Shown here: positions 1-8,417 of the stretch, in pieces
Layout: every line of letters begins with the position of its first letter
Numbering within the stretch: position 1 is the first letter of the stretch
From: Kolteria novifilia
Lineage (GTDB): Bacteria > Planctomycetota > Planctomycetia > Kolteriales > Kolteriaceae
Assembly: GCA_007748055.1 (NCBI GenBank)
Contig: CP036279.1
Span: forward strand, 2,542,001-2,606,000
DNA: 64,000 nt
Direction: 5' to 3'
Position numbers and translations under genes: made by a program
The notes under the pieces: generated by a model
Seen by the model: the letters and a program-made list of their open reading frames with translations, nothing else
The model's database searches: none
What the model was told of the DNA's origin: nothing

Positions 1-882
1 TCGTCGCGGCTAAAGAATCGCGAGCACTGGTACGAGCAGACTGCCGACAGCCTCAACGCCGCGGTCCAGACCGGCGGCTACCCGCAGGGCATCGCGACGC
101 TTGAGCAGTACGGCCAGCGTTTCGATCAGACCTCTTGGGGCAAGGGACTGGCGGCGTACTTCCTTTACCGGGCGATCAACTCCGACTACGCCTTGGCTCT
201 TCAGAAGGAAGAGGGACATGTCGAGGCCCAGGAGAAGTATCTCAGCCGACTGGCCAAGTTCAACAAGGACTATCCGGAGTCGGGCGACGCCGCCGACGCC
301 CTGTTGCAGTTGGGCAACGGCATGGAGTTCACCAACAAGGAAGAAGAAGCGGTCGACTACTATCGTCAACTGCTGACGAAGTTCCCCAACGACGAGTCGA
401 CGCCCAAGGCCGAAGGGGCTCTGCGCCGCTTGCAGTCGGTTGGCCAGCCCTTCATGCTCGCGGGCAACTCGATCGACCAGCGTGGCCAGATCGACACCCG
501 TCGCTACCGCGGCAAGATCCTCGTCGTCAGCTTCTGGGCGACGTGGTGTGATCCGTGCATGAAGGAGATGGGCAACCTCAAGAAACTTCGCGAGAAGCAC
601 GCCAAGGACGGGCTCGAGATCGTCGGCGTTTGCCTCGACGGCGAAGCGACCGCCCCGCAAGCGATGGCCCACCTTCGCAAGAACGGCTACACTTGGCCGC
701 AGATCTACGAGAAGGGTTCGATGGAGAGTGCTCCCGCGCTTCAGTACGGCGTGATCAGCCTTCCCTACGTCGTCCTCATCGACGCCGACGGCCGGGTGAT
801 CAACCGCAACGTCCAGTACAGCGACCTCGACAAAGAGGTCGAGCGTGCCATCGCTCGCAAGATCGCCTCACGCGACAACTAA
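1..882 (+). CDS. TlpA-like thioredoxin-fold protein (5'-truncated by window edge)
   Basis: The reading frame is open from base 1, so the true start lies outside the window. About the first 150 visible codons are helical and TPR-like. A TlpA/AhpC-TSA-type thioredoxin domain follows, with the redox motif WCDPC at visible codons 182-186 and a cis-Pro segment (SLPYVVLID) near codon 252. Such proteins are normally exported or membrane-anchored and reduce or oxidise periplasmic disulfides; the signal sequence would be in the missing part. A clear terminator follows the stop. The family assignment is secure, the substrate unknown. Confidence 0.85.
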   Translation, partial: SSRLKNREHWYEQTADSLNAAVQTGGYPQGIATLEQYGQRFDQTSWGKGLAAYFLYRAINSDYALALQKEEGHVEAQEKYLSRLAKFNKDYPESGDAADALLQLGNGMEFTNKEEEAVDYYRQLLTKFPNDESTPKAEGALRRLQSVGQPFMLAGNSIDQRGQIDTRRYRGKILVVSFWATWCDPCMKEMGNLKKLREKHAKDGLEIVGVCLDGEATAPQAMAHLRKNGYTWPQIYEKGSMESAPALQYGVISLPYVVLIDADGRVINRNVQYSDLDKEVERAIARKIASRDN

Positions 883-912
883 GCCCTCCGGCTAGAGCAA
901 CGACAACCGAAG

Positions 913-941
913 AACCGGCCCCCTCGCGGGCCGGTTTTTTT
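913..941 (+). terminator. Rho-independent terminator after the TlpA-like gene
   Basis: An 8-bp perfect stem AACCGGCC / GGCCGGTT closes an 8-nt loop and runs straight into T residues, about 30 bases after the stop codon. This is a classic intrinsic terminator separating this gene from tcuA. Confidence 0.85.
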
Positions 942-1125
942 GTGGCGTCACGCTCTTCGTCACTTCCTTCCGCGAACAGCTCTCCATTGACCGTCTTGCC
1001 CAGTACTCCCGTATAAAGCTTCAGAGACGCTGAAGAAGTATCCACCGAACTTGATTGATCGTCGGGTCAAGTCGGTTACAGTCACCCTTAACCGAACCGA
1101 CTACTTGAAACTCCCGAGGCTGTTC

Positions 1126-2514
1126 ATGCTTCCCGCGAGTACGGATGTCTTGGTCATCGGCGGTGGCAACGCCGGGATGTGTGCCGCCATCGCGGCTCGT
1201 GAAGCCGGCGCCGATGTGGTGTTGCTCGAACACGCCAACAAGTCGATGCGCGGCGGCAACTCGCGGCACACACGCGATCACCGGGTCATGCACGACGAAC
1301 CGACCGCCACCATGGTCGAAAGCTACTCCGAAGAAGAGTTCTGGCAGGACCTGCTACGCGTGACCGGCGGCAATACCAACGAGCATCTTGCGCGGATGAT
1401 GATCCGCAAGAGTCGCGAACTACTCGACTGGCTCAGCGCCCGGGGCGTCCGCTATCAGCAGGCCCTCAGCGGTACGCTCAGCCTGACACGCACCAATGCG
1501 TTTTATCTGGGTGGCGGCAAGGCGGTGCTCAACGCGGAGTACCTCACCGCGGAACGACTCGGTGTTGAGATCTTCTACGACAGCCAAGTCACCGCGATCG
1601 ACATCACTGATGGGCACGCGACGTCGGCGACCGTCGTCAATCGGGGATTCACCTACACGATCAATGCCCGTGCCATCGTCGTGGCCAGCGGCGGGTTTCA
1701 AGCCAACGAGCAGTGGATGAAGGAGGTGTGGGGAGACGCCGCCGACAACTTCTGCATTCGCGGTACTCCCTACAACCGCGGTGTGGTGCTCAAGGATTTG
1801 CTTTCGAAAGGAGCCGATCCGGTCGGCGACCCGTCTCAGTGCCATGCCGTTGCGGTCGATGCCCGGGGGCCGAGGTACGACGGTGGCATCGTGACCCGAC
1901 TGGACTGCGTCTGCTTCAGCATCGTCGTCAACAACCTGGGACGACGCTTCTACGACGAAGGGGAGGACTTCTGGCCGAAGCGCTACGCCATCTGGGGGCG
2001 TTTGCTGGCCCAGCAGCCCGATCAGATCGGTTACGCGATTCTCGACTCGAAGGTCCTGCATCACTTCATGCCGTCGGTCTTTCCATCGATTTCCGCCGAC
2101 TCGATCGAGGAACTCGCCCGCAAGATCGGCATCGACGAGCAAGCACTCGCTCACACCGTTTCCGAATACAACCACGCCGTGGTTGACGGCAGCTTCGACA
2201 AGGCGGTCCTGGACAACTGCTCGACGAGGTCCCTCGATCCGCCGAAGTCGCACTGGGCGCTCAAGCTCGACACACCCCCATACTTCGCGTACCCGATGAA
2301 GCCCGGGATCACGTTCACGTACCTTGGACTCAAGGTGAATGACGAAGCACGCGTCCTCTTCGGCGATGGCAGCCCGTCGGACAACGTCTTCGCGACAGGC
2401 GAGGTGATGGCGGGCAACATCCTGGGACAGGGATACTGCGCCGGGACGGGGATGACGCTAGGATCGGTCTTTGGTCGCATCGCTGGAGAGCACGCAGCAT
2501 GCTGTCGGAACTAG
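1126..2514 (+). CDS. tcuA: FAD-dependent tricarballylate dehydrogenase TcuA
   Basis: A flavoprotein of the fumarate reductase/succinate dehydrogenase family. The N-terminus holds the dinucleotide-binding fingerprint VIGGGNAGM followed by AREAGADVVLLE, and the C-terminus has the family's FATGEVMAGN and GTGMTLGSVFGR stretches. TcuA oxidises tricarballylate to cis-aconitate and passes electrons to TcuB. I chose ATG 1126, just upstream of the FAD fingerprint with a GAGG sequence before it; an in-frame start at 1051 would add 25 residues without domain character. The end overlaps tcuB by 16 bases, so the two are co-translated. Neither the transporter tcuC nor the regulator tcuR is adjacent. A different 2-oxo or dicarboxylate substrate cannot be excluded. 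Confidence 0.85.
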   Translation: MLPASTDVLVIGGGNAGMCAAIAAREAGADVVLLEHANKSMRGGNSRHTRDHRVMHDEPTATMVESYSEEEFWQDLLRVTGGNTNEHLARMMIRKSRELLDWLSARGVRYQQALSGTLSLTRTNAFYLGGGKAVLNAEYLTAERLGVEIFYDSQVTAIDITDGHATSATVVNRGFTYTINARAIVVASGGFQANEQWMKEVWGDAADNFCIRGTPYNRGVVLKDLLSKGADPVGDPSQCHAVAVDARGPRYDGGIVTRLDCVCFSIVVNNLGRRFYDEGEDFWPKRYAIWGRLLAQQPDQIGYAILDSKVLHHFMPSVFPSISADSIEELARKIGIDEQALAHTVSEYNHAVVDGSFDKAVLDNCSTRSLDPPKSHWALKLDTPPYFAYPMKPGITFTYLGLKVNDEARVLFGDGSPSDNVFATGEVMAGNILGQGYCAGTGMTLGSVFGRIAGEHAACCRN

Positions 2515-3623
2515 AGCGAGAGACTGCCCGTGAATCGGACGCCGTCACCGAGGCGCGTCGCGTCATGCAGATCTGCAACGCGTGCCGCTACTGCGAGGGG
2601 CTTTGCGCGACGTTTCAGTCGATGGTCCGCAAGCGTGAGTTTCCGGAACCGGAACTCGACTACCTGGCGAACCTTTGTCACAACTGCACGGCTTGCTTTC
2701 ACGTCTGCCCCTACTCGCCGCCGCACCTGATCGACCTCAACGTGCCCCAGTCCCTCACCGCGCTTCGGGTCGAGACCTACGAGAAGTATGCTTGGCCCGG
2801 GTTTCTCGCGACGCTACTTCGCCGTAACGGCTTGGCCGTCTCCATGGTGACCGCCTTCTCGCTGTCGCTGGTCCTGGTGTTGGTGATCGTGCTTCGCGAC
2901 GCGAGCGTGTTGTTTTCAAGTCACGTCGAAGCCGGCTCCTTCTATGAGGTCATTGGCCAGAACGTGATGATCGCCGTGGCGGGCGGCACGTTCGGGTTTA
3001 GCATCTTGGCGATGTTTATCGGCGTGGTTCGGTTTTGGTTCTCGACGCAGCGTTCCTCGCGCGTTCGGGTCGGCATCGGCTCGCTGCTACGGGCGCTGTG
3101 GGATGTCGTGACGCTCAAGAACCTCGGTGGCGGTCACAATGAAGGTTGCACCACGCGTGACGAAAGCTATTCCAACCAGCGCCGCGTCTTCCACCAGTTC
3201 ACGATGTGGGGGTTTCTCTTCTGTTTCGTCTCGACGTCGGTCGCCGCCTTCTACGATCACATGATGGGCTGGGTGGCGCCCTATCCTCTTCTGAGCGTGC
3301 CGGTGGTCTTTGGCTCGCTCGGTGGACTCGGCCTGTTGATCGGACCGCCCGGTTTGCTTTGGGTGAAGCTTCAGAGCGACTCGCGGCCGATGCTCTTGCG
3401 GCACTACGGGATGGACTACGCCTTCCTGGCGTTGCTCTTTTTTATCAGCCTGACCGGGCTCCTTCTGCTTGCCCTTCGCGAGACCTCGGCCATGGGAATC
3501 GTCCTGGCCGTCCATCTCGGTTTCGTCCTCGGATTCTTCCTGCTGATGCCTTACTGCAAGTTCGTCCACGGCATCTACCGCTTCGCCGCCCTGGTTCGCT
3601 TTCACGGCAAGCCGGTCGGCTGA
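2499..3623 (+). CDS. tcuB: TcuB-like iron-sulfur membrane electron-transfer protein
   Basis: The first ~75 residues carry two four-cysteine motifs typical of 4Fe-4S ferredoxin-type clusters: C26/C29/C32/C36 and C60/C63/C66/C70 (CNACRYCEGLC and CHNCTACFHVCP). The rest is hydrophobic, with about six membrane segments and several histidines, as in TcuB/CitB. In characterised systems TcuB reoxidises the FADH2 of TcuA and delivers electrons to the respiratory chain. The 16-base overlap with tcuA supports the pairing. Length (374 residues) fits the family. Confidence 0.85.
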   Translation: MLSELERETARESDAVTEARRVMQICNACRYCEGLCATFQSMVRKREFPEPELDYLANLCHNCTACFHVCPYSPPHLIDLNVPQSLTALRVETYEKYAWPGFLATLLRRNGLAVSMVTAFSLSLVLVLVIVLRDASVLFSSHVEAGSFYEVIGQNVMIAVAGGTFGFSILAMFIGVVRFWFSTQRSSRVRVGIGSLLRALWDVVTLKNLGGGHNEGCTTRDESYSNQRRVFHQFTMWGFLFCFVSTSVAAFYDHMMGWVAPYPLLSVPVVFGSLGGLGLLIGPPGLLWVKLQSDSRPMLLRHYGMDYAFLALLFFISLTGLLLLALRETSAMGIVLAVHLGFVLGFFLLMPYCKFVHGIYRFAALVRFHGKPVG

Positions 3624-3687
3624 GTCTCGAATCGAACGCGTTGGGCGACTCGGAAATGCATTGTTCCACGCAACGGGACATTCATCC

Positions 3688-4824
3688 TCACTGCCGCAGT
3701 CGCTTCCAGAGCTTCGGGAAACGCGCGGCAAGCTCTTGGTCGCTGCCGTAGGGACTCTCGCCCTTGGGAAAAGGGGAAAGGGACCGTTCTTCATCGCTTC
3801 CCAGGTAATGAAGCGGTGAGTAGTCGCTGTACCAGTGCTCGAGCGGCTCGGCGGTCGGATCGTACTCGCCGAGATAGTCGGGATCTCGGACGATCCGCGC
3901 GTACTGCCGCGGGCCCTGATAGATAGTCCAGCGGCGAAAGCTCAGAAAGGCGTCTTCGGAAACACAGCCGATGTTCGTCGCGGCGGCGTAGAGGTCCCAG
4001 TTGCACGTCTCTTCGAGACGAGCTCGAGACTCGCGGGCGAACGCTTGGGCTTCCTCGGGCGGACGACGTGATAGCTCGTCCTCGAGCCGTTTCTCGAAGT
4101 CTTCGAGAGTGCCGGTCTCTTCGATCAACTCGGCGATCAGGTTCCAGAAGCTGTCTCGACCGGTGATCGGTTCGGGCTCCAGTGTCGATTCCGCGAGCTT
4201 CCGGGCTTCGTCACTCGTGAGCTCAAAGCCCTCTTGCGAGAGCCGGCCGAGCAGCAACGCCTCGCCGATCGTATAGCCTGCCGCGACGCCCACGGAGTCC
4301 GAGCTGCCCAACAGCAACCGTGGCTCAGCCAGTTCCGCCAGGAGCTTGACCATGACTAAGCAGGCGTATGCGAAACAAAGGGGACGTTCGGCCGTCTCCT
4401 TGAGACGACCCTTCTTGCGGTGGGCCGCCTGGTAGATCTTCCAGAGGGCATCCGAACGGGCGTAGCAGTCGTCGGGGTGGTACTCGGCATCGCGGGCCCA
4501 GCGAAAAGCCGGGTCGTGGCCGCCAAATCGAGAGGACGCCGACAGATAGAGGTCGGCCGACTTGCTGCCGTGCTTGGTGTGGCAGAGACCGAACCATAGC
4601 CCTTTGACGGGGATCGTTGGTGGCTCTTCGGTGAAGCGATGTGTCAGCCACTTCTTCATCGGAGCGATTCGGTCGTAGGGGAGCTTGCGAAACTTCGCCC
4701 AGTCGGCGTGCGGATGATCCTTTTCCAGCTCATCAATCACCGCCCCCATCTTGGCCGCGATCTTTCCCTTCGTGCCAAGCTGCGACGCGACAAGCGGCAG
4801 TAGCACCGATCGGTCGAGGGACAT
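3688..4824 (-). CDS. DUF4240-like protein of unknown function
   Basis: A 378-residue soluble protein. Residues ~225-350 look like the DUF4240 fold: FWNLIAEL near the start, then CNWDLYAAA, a Gly-Cys turn, FRRWTIYQG and a DPDYLGEYD end. The first ~220 residues are unrecognised, with a KHGSKSADLYLS segment and Ala/Leu-rich helices. The start at 4824 (MSLDRSVLL) is preferred because upstream codons in the same frame lie in the repeat block. The C-terminal tail SPFPKGESPYG is encoded by a sequence resembling the palindromic repeats that encode PLDKGE in a later gene. DUF4240 proteins often sit in polymorphic immunity-type proteins, but nothing here proves such a role. Confidence 0.7.
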   Translation of the reverse strand: MSLDRSVLLPLVASQLGTKGKIAAKMGAVIDELEKDHPHADWAKFRKLPYDRIAPMKKWLTHRFTEEPPTIPVKGLWFGLCHTKHGSKSADLYLSASSRFGGHDPAFRWARDAEYHPDDCYARSDALWKIYQAAHRKKGRLKETAERPLCFAYACLVMVKLLAELAEPRLLLGSSDSVGVAAGYTIGEALLLGRLSQEGFELTSDEARKLAESTLEPEPITGRDSFWNLIAELIEETGTLEDFEKRLEDELSRRPPEEAQAFARESRARLEETCNWDLYAAATNIGCVSEDAFLSFRRWTIYQGPRQYARIVRDPDYLGEYDPTAEPLEHWYSDYSPLHYLGSDEERSLSPFPKGESPYGSDQELAARFPKLWKRLRQ

Positions 4825-4866
4825 GTGGGGGCTCCAGCGACTCAATGCCAATGAGTGACGAGCCAG

Positions 4867-6344
4867 ACCGGGGCTGGCCGAAAGAAGGTGATCACAACAA
4901 CCCGCAAGGCGACCCCCGGTTGATTCAACCGGGGCTGGCCAAGAGAAGGTGATCACGACAACCCGCAAGGCGACCCCCGGTTGATTCAACCGGGGCCGAC
5001 GAAGTCGGCGAGAAGTCTCGCGCAAGACCCGCACCCGCCGGCAGTCATCCGTCCCCGGCGGTCATCCGTCCCCGGCGGTCATCCGTCCCCGGCGGTCATC
5101 CGTCCCCGGCGGTCATCCGTCCCCGGCGGTCAACCGTCCCCGGCAGTCAACCGTTCCCGGATGTTCAACCACCGCCCGCGACTTCTTGCGGCTGCGCCGC
5201 CCCGGTAGCACAGCAACCGGGGCTGGCCAAGAGAAGGTGATCACGACAACCCGCAAGGCGACCCCCGGTTGATTCAACCGGGGCCGACGAAGTCGGCGAG
5301 AAGTCTCGCGCAAAACCCGCACCCGCCGGCAGTCAACCGTCCCCGGCAGTCAACCGTCCCCGGCGGTCAACCGTCCCCGGACGTTCAACCGTCCCCGGAC
5401 GTTCAACCGTCCCCGGCAGTCATCCGTCCGCGGCAGTCATCCGTCCGCGGCGGTCATCCGTCCCCGGCAGTCATCCGTCCCCGGCAGTCATCCGTCCCCG
5501 GCAGTCATCCGTCCCCGGCAGTCATCCGTCCCCGGACGTTCAACCACCGCCCGCGACTTCTTGCGGCTGCGCCGCCCCGGTAGCACAGCAACCGGGGCTG
5601 GCCAAGAGAAGGTGATCACGACAACCCGCAAGGCGACCCCCGGTTGATTCAACCGGGGCCGACGAAGTCGGCGAGAAGTCTCGCGCAAAACCCGCACCCG
5701 CCGGCAGTCAACCGTCCCCGGCAGTCAACCGTCCCCGGCAGTCATCCGTCCCCGGACGTTCAACCACCGCCCGCGACTTCTTGCGGCTGCGCCGCCCCGG
5801 TAGCACAGCAACCGGGGCTGGCCGAAAGAAGGTGATCACGACAACCCGCAAGGCGACCCCCGGTTGATTCAACCGGGGCCGACGAAGTCGGCGAGAAGTC
5901 TCGCGCAAGACCCGCACCCGCCGGCAGTCATCCGTCCCCGGCGGTCAACCGTCCCCGGCAGTCAACCGTCCCCGGACGTTCAACCACCGCCCGCGACTTC
6001 TTGCGGCTGCGCCGCCCCGGTAGCACAGCAACCGGGGCTGGCCAAGAGAAGGTGATCACGACAACCCGCAAGGCGACCCCCGGTTGATTCAACCGGGGCC
6101 GACGAAGTCGGCGAGAAGTCTCGCGCAAAACCCGCACCCGCCGGCGGTCATCCGTCCCCGGCAGTCATCCGTCCCCGGCGGTCATCCGTCCCCGGCAGTC
6201 AACCGTCCCCGGACGTTCAACCACCGCCCGCGACTTCTTGCGGCTGCGCCGCCCCGGTAGCACAGCAACCGGGGCTGGCCAAGAGAAGGTGATCACGACA
6301 ACCCGCAAGGCGACCCCCGGTTGATTCAACCGGGGCCGACGAAG
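4867..6344. repeat. Composite nested tandem-repeat array (long unit with internal 17-bp VNTR)
   Basis: The block starts with two 61-bp tandem units (from 4867 and 4928). Five long units of ~220-375 bp follow, then a truncated sixth ending just before the next gene's stop. Each long unit holds a 21-nt palindrome (CCCCGGTTGA-T-TCAACCGGGG), a second hairpin GCCGAC-GAA-GTCGGC, then a 17-bp subrepeat (consensus GGCRGTCAWCCGTCCCC) in about 8, 12, 3, 3 and 4 copies, then a conserved ~55-bp tail. Length differences between units come mainly from the 17-bp copy number. Short ORFs inside are repeat artefacts. This block accounts for the gene-free stretch 4825-6347. Confidence 0.95.
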
Positions 6345-6347
6345 TCT

Positions 6348-8417
6348 CTACAACGCCCCGATCAACTCGCTCCAGCGGCCAATGCGCTGGCGTTCGTCAG
6401 CGGGGGGATAGGTCTTGGCGGTGGTGGTGCGCTCGCCACCGAGGACGGGATGCTTGGCTTTGCGCAATCGCTGGGCGGCTTGCTCGAAACCCGACTTCTT
6501 CGGGTTGTCGGTGCTCCAGCCGATCCAGTAGGCGAGCTTCTCGTCGGGGTGCGTTTCGGGAGAAGAAAGCCGACCTCCATCGAGAAGGACCAGTCCACCG
6601 ACGCGGCGACGATTCGCGTTGACGAAGGCCTCAGCGACCGCTCCGGAATTGGTTCGACCAACGACGATCACTCGATCACGATTGATGGGGAATCGCTTCT
6701 CCAAGTCCTCGAGCAGCGTCGAGGCCCGCTCGAGATCCGAACGCTGCCACCTCTTCGCTTTAGGGCCAATCCCCGCAAGCAGCAGCCGATGCTTCTCGAG
6801 CACGGGCTTCCACCTCTCGGCCAGTTCTTTCGCCGTCGGATCGTCGGAGGCACGAAACGTGAACAGAACGCCCAGCGGTTCCTTGACAGCCGTCTTCGGC
6901 GCATAGCTCCACGCGGCATCGCGCTCGGCTTCGGAAGACTTCAACTCCCACTCCCCCGGGGCCAGCGGCGTCGATGGAACCTCCTCCGGCAACGCCAGCG
7001 GAAAACGCCCAAGCGTCAATGGCACCGCAAGCGTCTTCCCCTCGCGATCAACCGTCAGCTCCACCTTCCCCCCCGGTTGCACATCGTCGAAGACCTTCGC
7101 CAACGTGACGACATCGTTCGGCTCTCCCTTGTCCTTCCGGTTCTCCCCCTTGTCCAAGGGACCGTCCTTTTGCTCCCCCTTGTCCAAGGGTCCGTCCTTT
7201 TGCTCCCCCTTGTCCAAGGGGGAGTTAGAGGGGGGCTTCCCTGAAGGTTTCTTGGCTTGGGAGTTAGAAGAGGGCTCTTCCGAGTCGCTTGTCTTCACCT
7301 CCCCAATCACATCTCCCGCCCGCAGCCCCGCCGCTTCCGCCGGGCTCCCTGGGACGACACCCCGAACGCGAACTCCCGTCTTTGCGTGATCGACCAGCAC
7401 CCCCGCATAGGGCCGCTCGTAGACAGGGAGCTTCGCCGCGAGCGGGACCTCGTGCGTTTGTCGCTTCCCGTCACGCTCGACGGTCAGCGTGACGACATCG
7501 TTGGCGTAGAGCGGCCTTAGGGCCTGGACGAGATGACCGTAGCGTTCGATCGTCTTGCCGTTGATCGCGAGGATGCGATCGCCGCGCTGGACCCCGAGCG
7601 ACGCGATCGGCGAGTGCCACGCCACCCGGGAGATCGGCCCAAGCTCCGCGAGGCGGTTCTTGCCGCCAAAGGCGACGCCGAGGTAGCCCCGCTTGAGTTC
7701 ATCCTTCTGAAAGCGGTCGAGACGCGAAAGGATCTCTTCGAAGGAGATCGCGAAGCCGATGCCCGAGTCGTACCACTCCAAGCCCGCTTCGACGCTGTCA
7801 CCACCTGGCGAGAGGGGAACCAGCACGCCCAAGACGCGACCCTCGATGTCGACGAGCGGTCCGCCGTAGTTCGTCGGCGAGATCTTCGCGTCCGTTTGAA
7901 TCGCACGGCCATCAAGGCGATCGACGGCGCTGACGATGCCGACGGAGATCGACGGCTCGGTATTGCTCCAGACCTTGCCCAACGCGATCGCCCACGCTCC
8001 GCTGGCGATCGCGTCTTTCGGCGCGGGCGTCGGCACCGGCAGTCCGGAGGCATCGACGTTGAGGAGCGTCAGCTTGCGGGTGTCGTCTTGAGCCACGACG
8101 CGGGCGGGGAACTTGCGACCATCGGCGAGCGAGACGATGATCCCCGCCGGGCGGTGGGCGAGATTGAAGGAGCTTGAGACGATCCAGCCATCAGCCCCGA
8201 CGATGGTGCCGGTCGATGGTCCCAGTCCCTTGCGGACACGGCCGATTCGCTCCATGCCCGTGGTGGTCTCGATCCGCACGACCGAGGGAGCGACGTGCTG
8301 GACCGCTCTCGCGACCGCCTCGCGCGTGGCGGAAGTCTCGGGCGACTGACCCTGTGCTGTCAGTGGTATCGCGGCGAGAAGCAGCACGATCGCCGGAAGG
8401 GTTCGCGTCATCGTCAT
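6348..8417 (-). CDS. HtrA-like pseudoprotease with PDZ domains and C-terminal extension
   Basis: A 689-residue exported protein (signal peptide ~1-22). Residues ~35-215 match a trypsin-like S1C domain, but the triad positions are changed: the His site reads SSFN (N85), the Asp site RKLTLL (K115) and the Ser site TNYGGPL (Y184). Two PDZ domains follow (~225-320 and ~335-470); the second is interrupted by a repeated PLDKGEQKDG stretch. The C-terminal ~200 residues resemble an alpha/beta-hydrolase core (VVGRTNSGAVAEAF) without a clean GxSxG. The start at 8417 forms an ATGA overlap with the upstream gene, so it is the third gene of the operon. Likely a periplasmic binding or scaffold protein; proteolysis is not expected. 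Confidence 0.8.
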   Translation of the reverse strand: MTMTRTLPAIVLLLAAIPLTAQGQSPETSATREAVARAVQHVAPSVVRIETTTGMERIGRVRKGLGPSTGTIVGADGWIVSSSFNLAHRPAGIIVSLADGRKFPARVVAQDDTRKLTLLNVDASGLPVPTPAPKDAIASGAWAIALGKVWSNTEPSISVGIVSAVDRLDGRAIQTDAKISPTNYGGPLVDIEGRVLGVLVPLSPGGDSVEAGLEWYDSGIGFAISFEEILSRLDRFQKDELKRGYLGVAFGGKNRLAELGPISRVAWHSPIASLGVQRGDRILAINGKTIERYGHLVQALRPLYANDVVTLTVERDGKRQTHEVPLAAKLPVYERPYAGVLVDHAKTGVRVRGVVPGSPAEAAGLRAGDVIGEVKTSDSEEPSSNSQAKKPSGKPPSNSPLDKGEQKDGPLDKGEQKDGPLDKGENRKDKGEPNDVVTLAKVFDDVQPGGKVELTVDREGKTLAVPLTLGRFPLALPEEVPSTPLAPGEWELKSSEAERDAAWSYAPKTAVKEPLGVLFTFRASDDPTAKELAERWKPVLEKHRLLLAGIGPKAKRWQRSDLERASTLLEDLEKRFPINRDRVIVVGRTNSGAVAEAFVNANRRRVGGLVLLDGGRLSSPETHPDEKLAYWIGWSTDNPKKSGFEQAAQRLRKAKHPVLGGERTTTAKTYPPADERQRIGRWSELIGAL
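7139..7229 (-). repeat. In-frame 30-bp repeat inside the PDZ region of the HtrA-like gene
   Basis: A palindromic unit built around CCCCTTGTCCAAGGG occurs three times at ~30-bp spacing, the last copies being almost identical, and translates as PLDKGEQKDG repeats. Because the period is 30 bases the frame is kept. The element resembles extragenic palindromic repeats, and a degenerate relative lies near 21165-21215. Confidence 0.85.

Noticed and set aside
1051-1125. Upstream start extending TcuA by 25 residues
   Set aside because: The extra residues are not domain-like and the FAD fingerprint normally begins close to the N-terminus.
5041-5536. CRISPR-like regular repeats
   Set aside because: The 17-bp units are contiguous with no unique spacers and no cas genes are present.
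5113-6137. Four near-identical 69-codon minus-strand frames inside the repeat array
   Set aside because: They are by-products of the repeat unit: Arg-rich, no family, and start and end inside repeat motifs.
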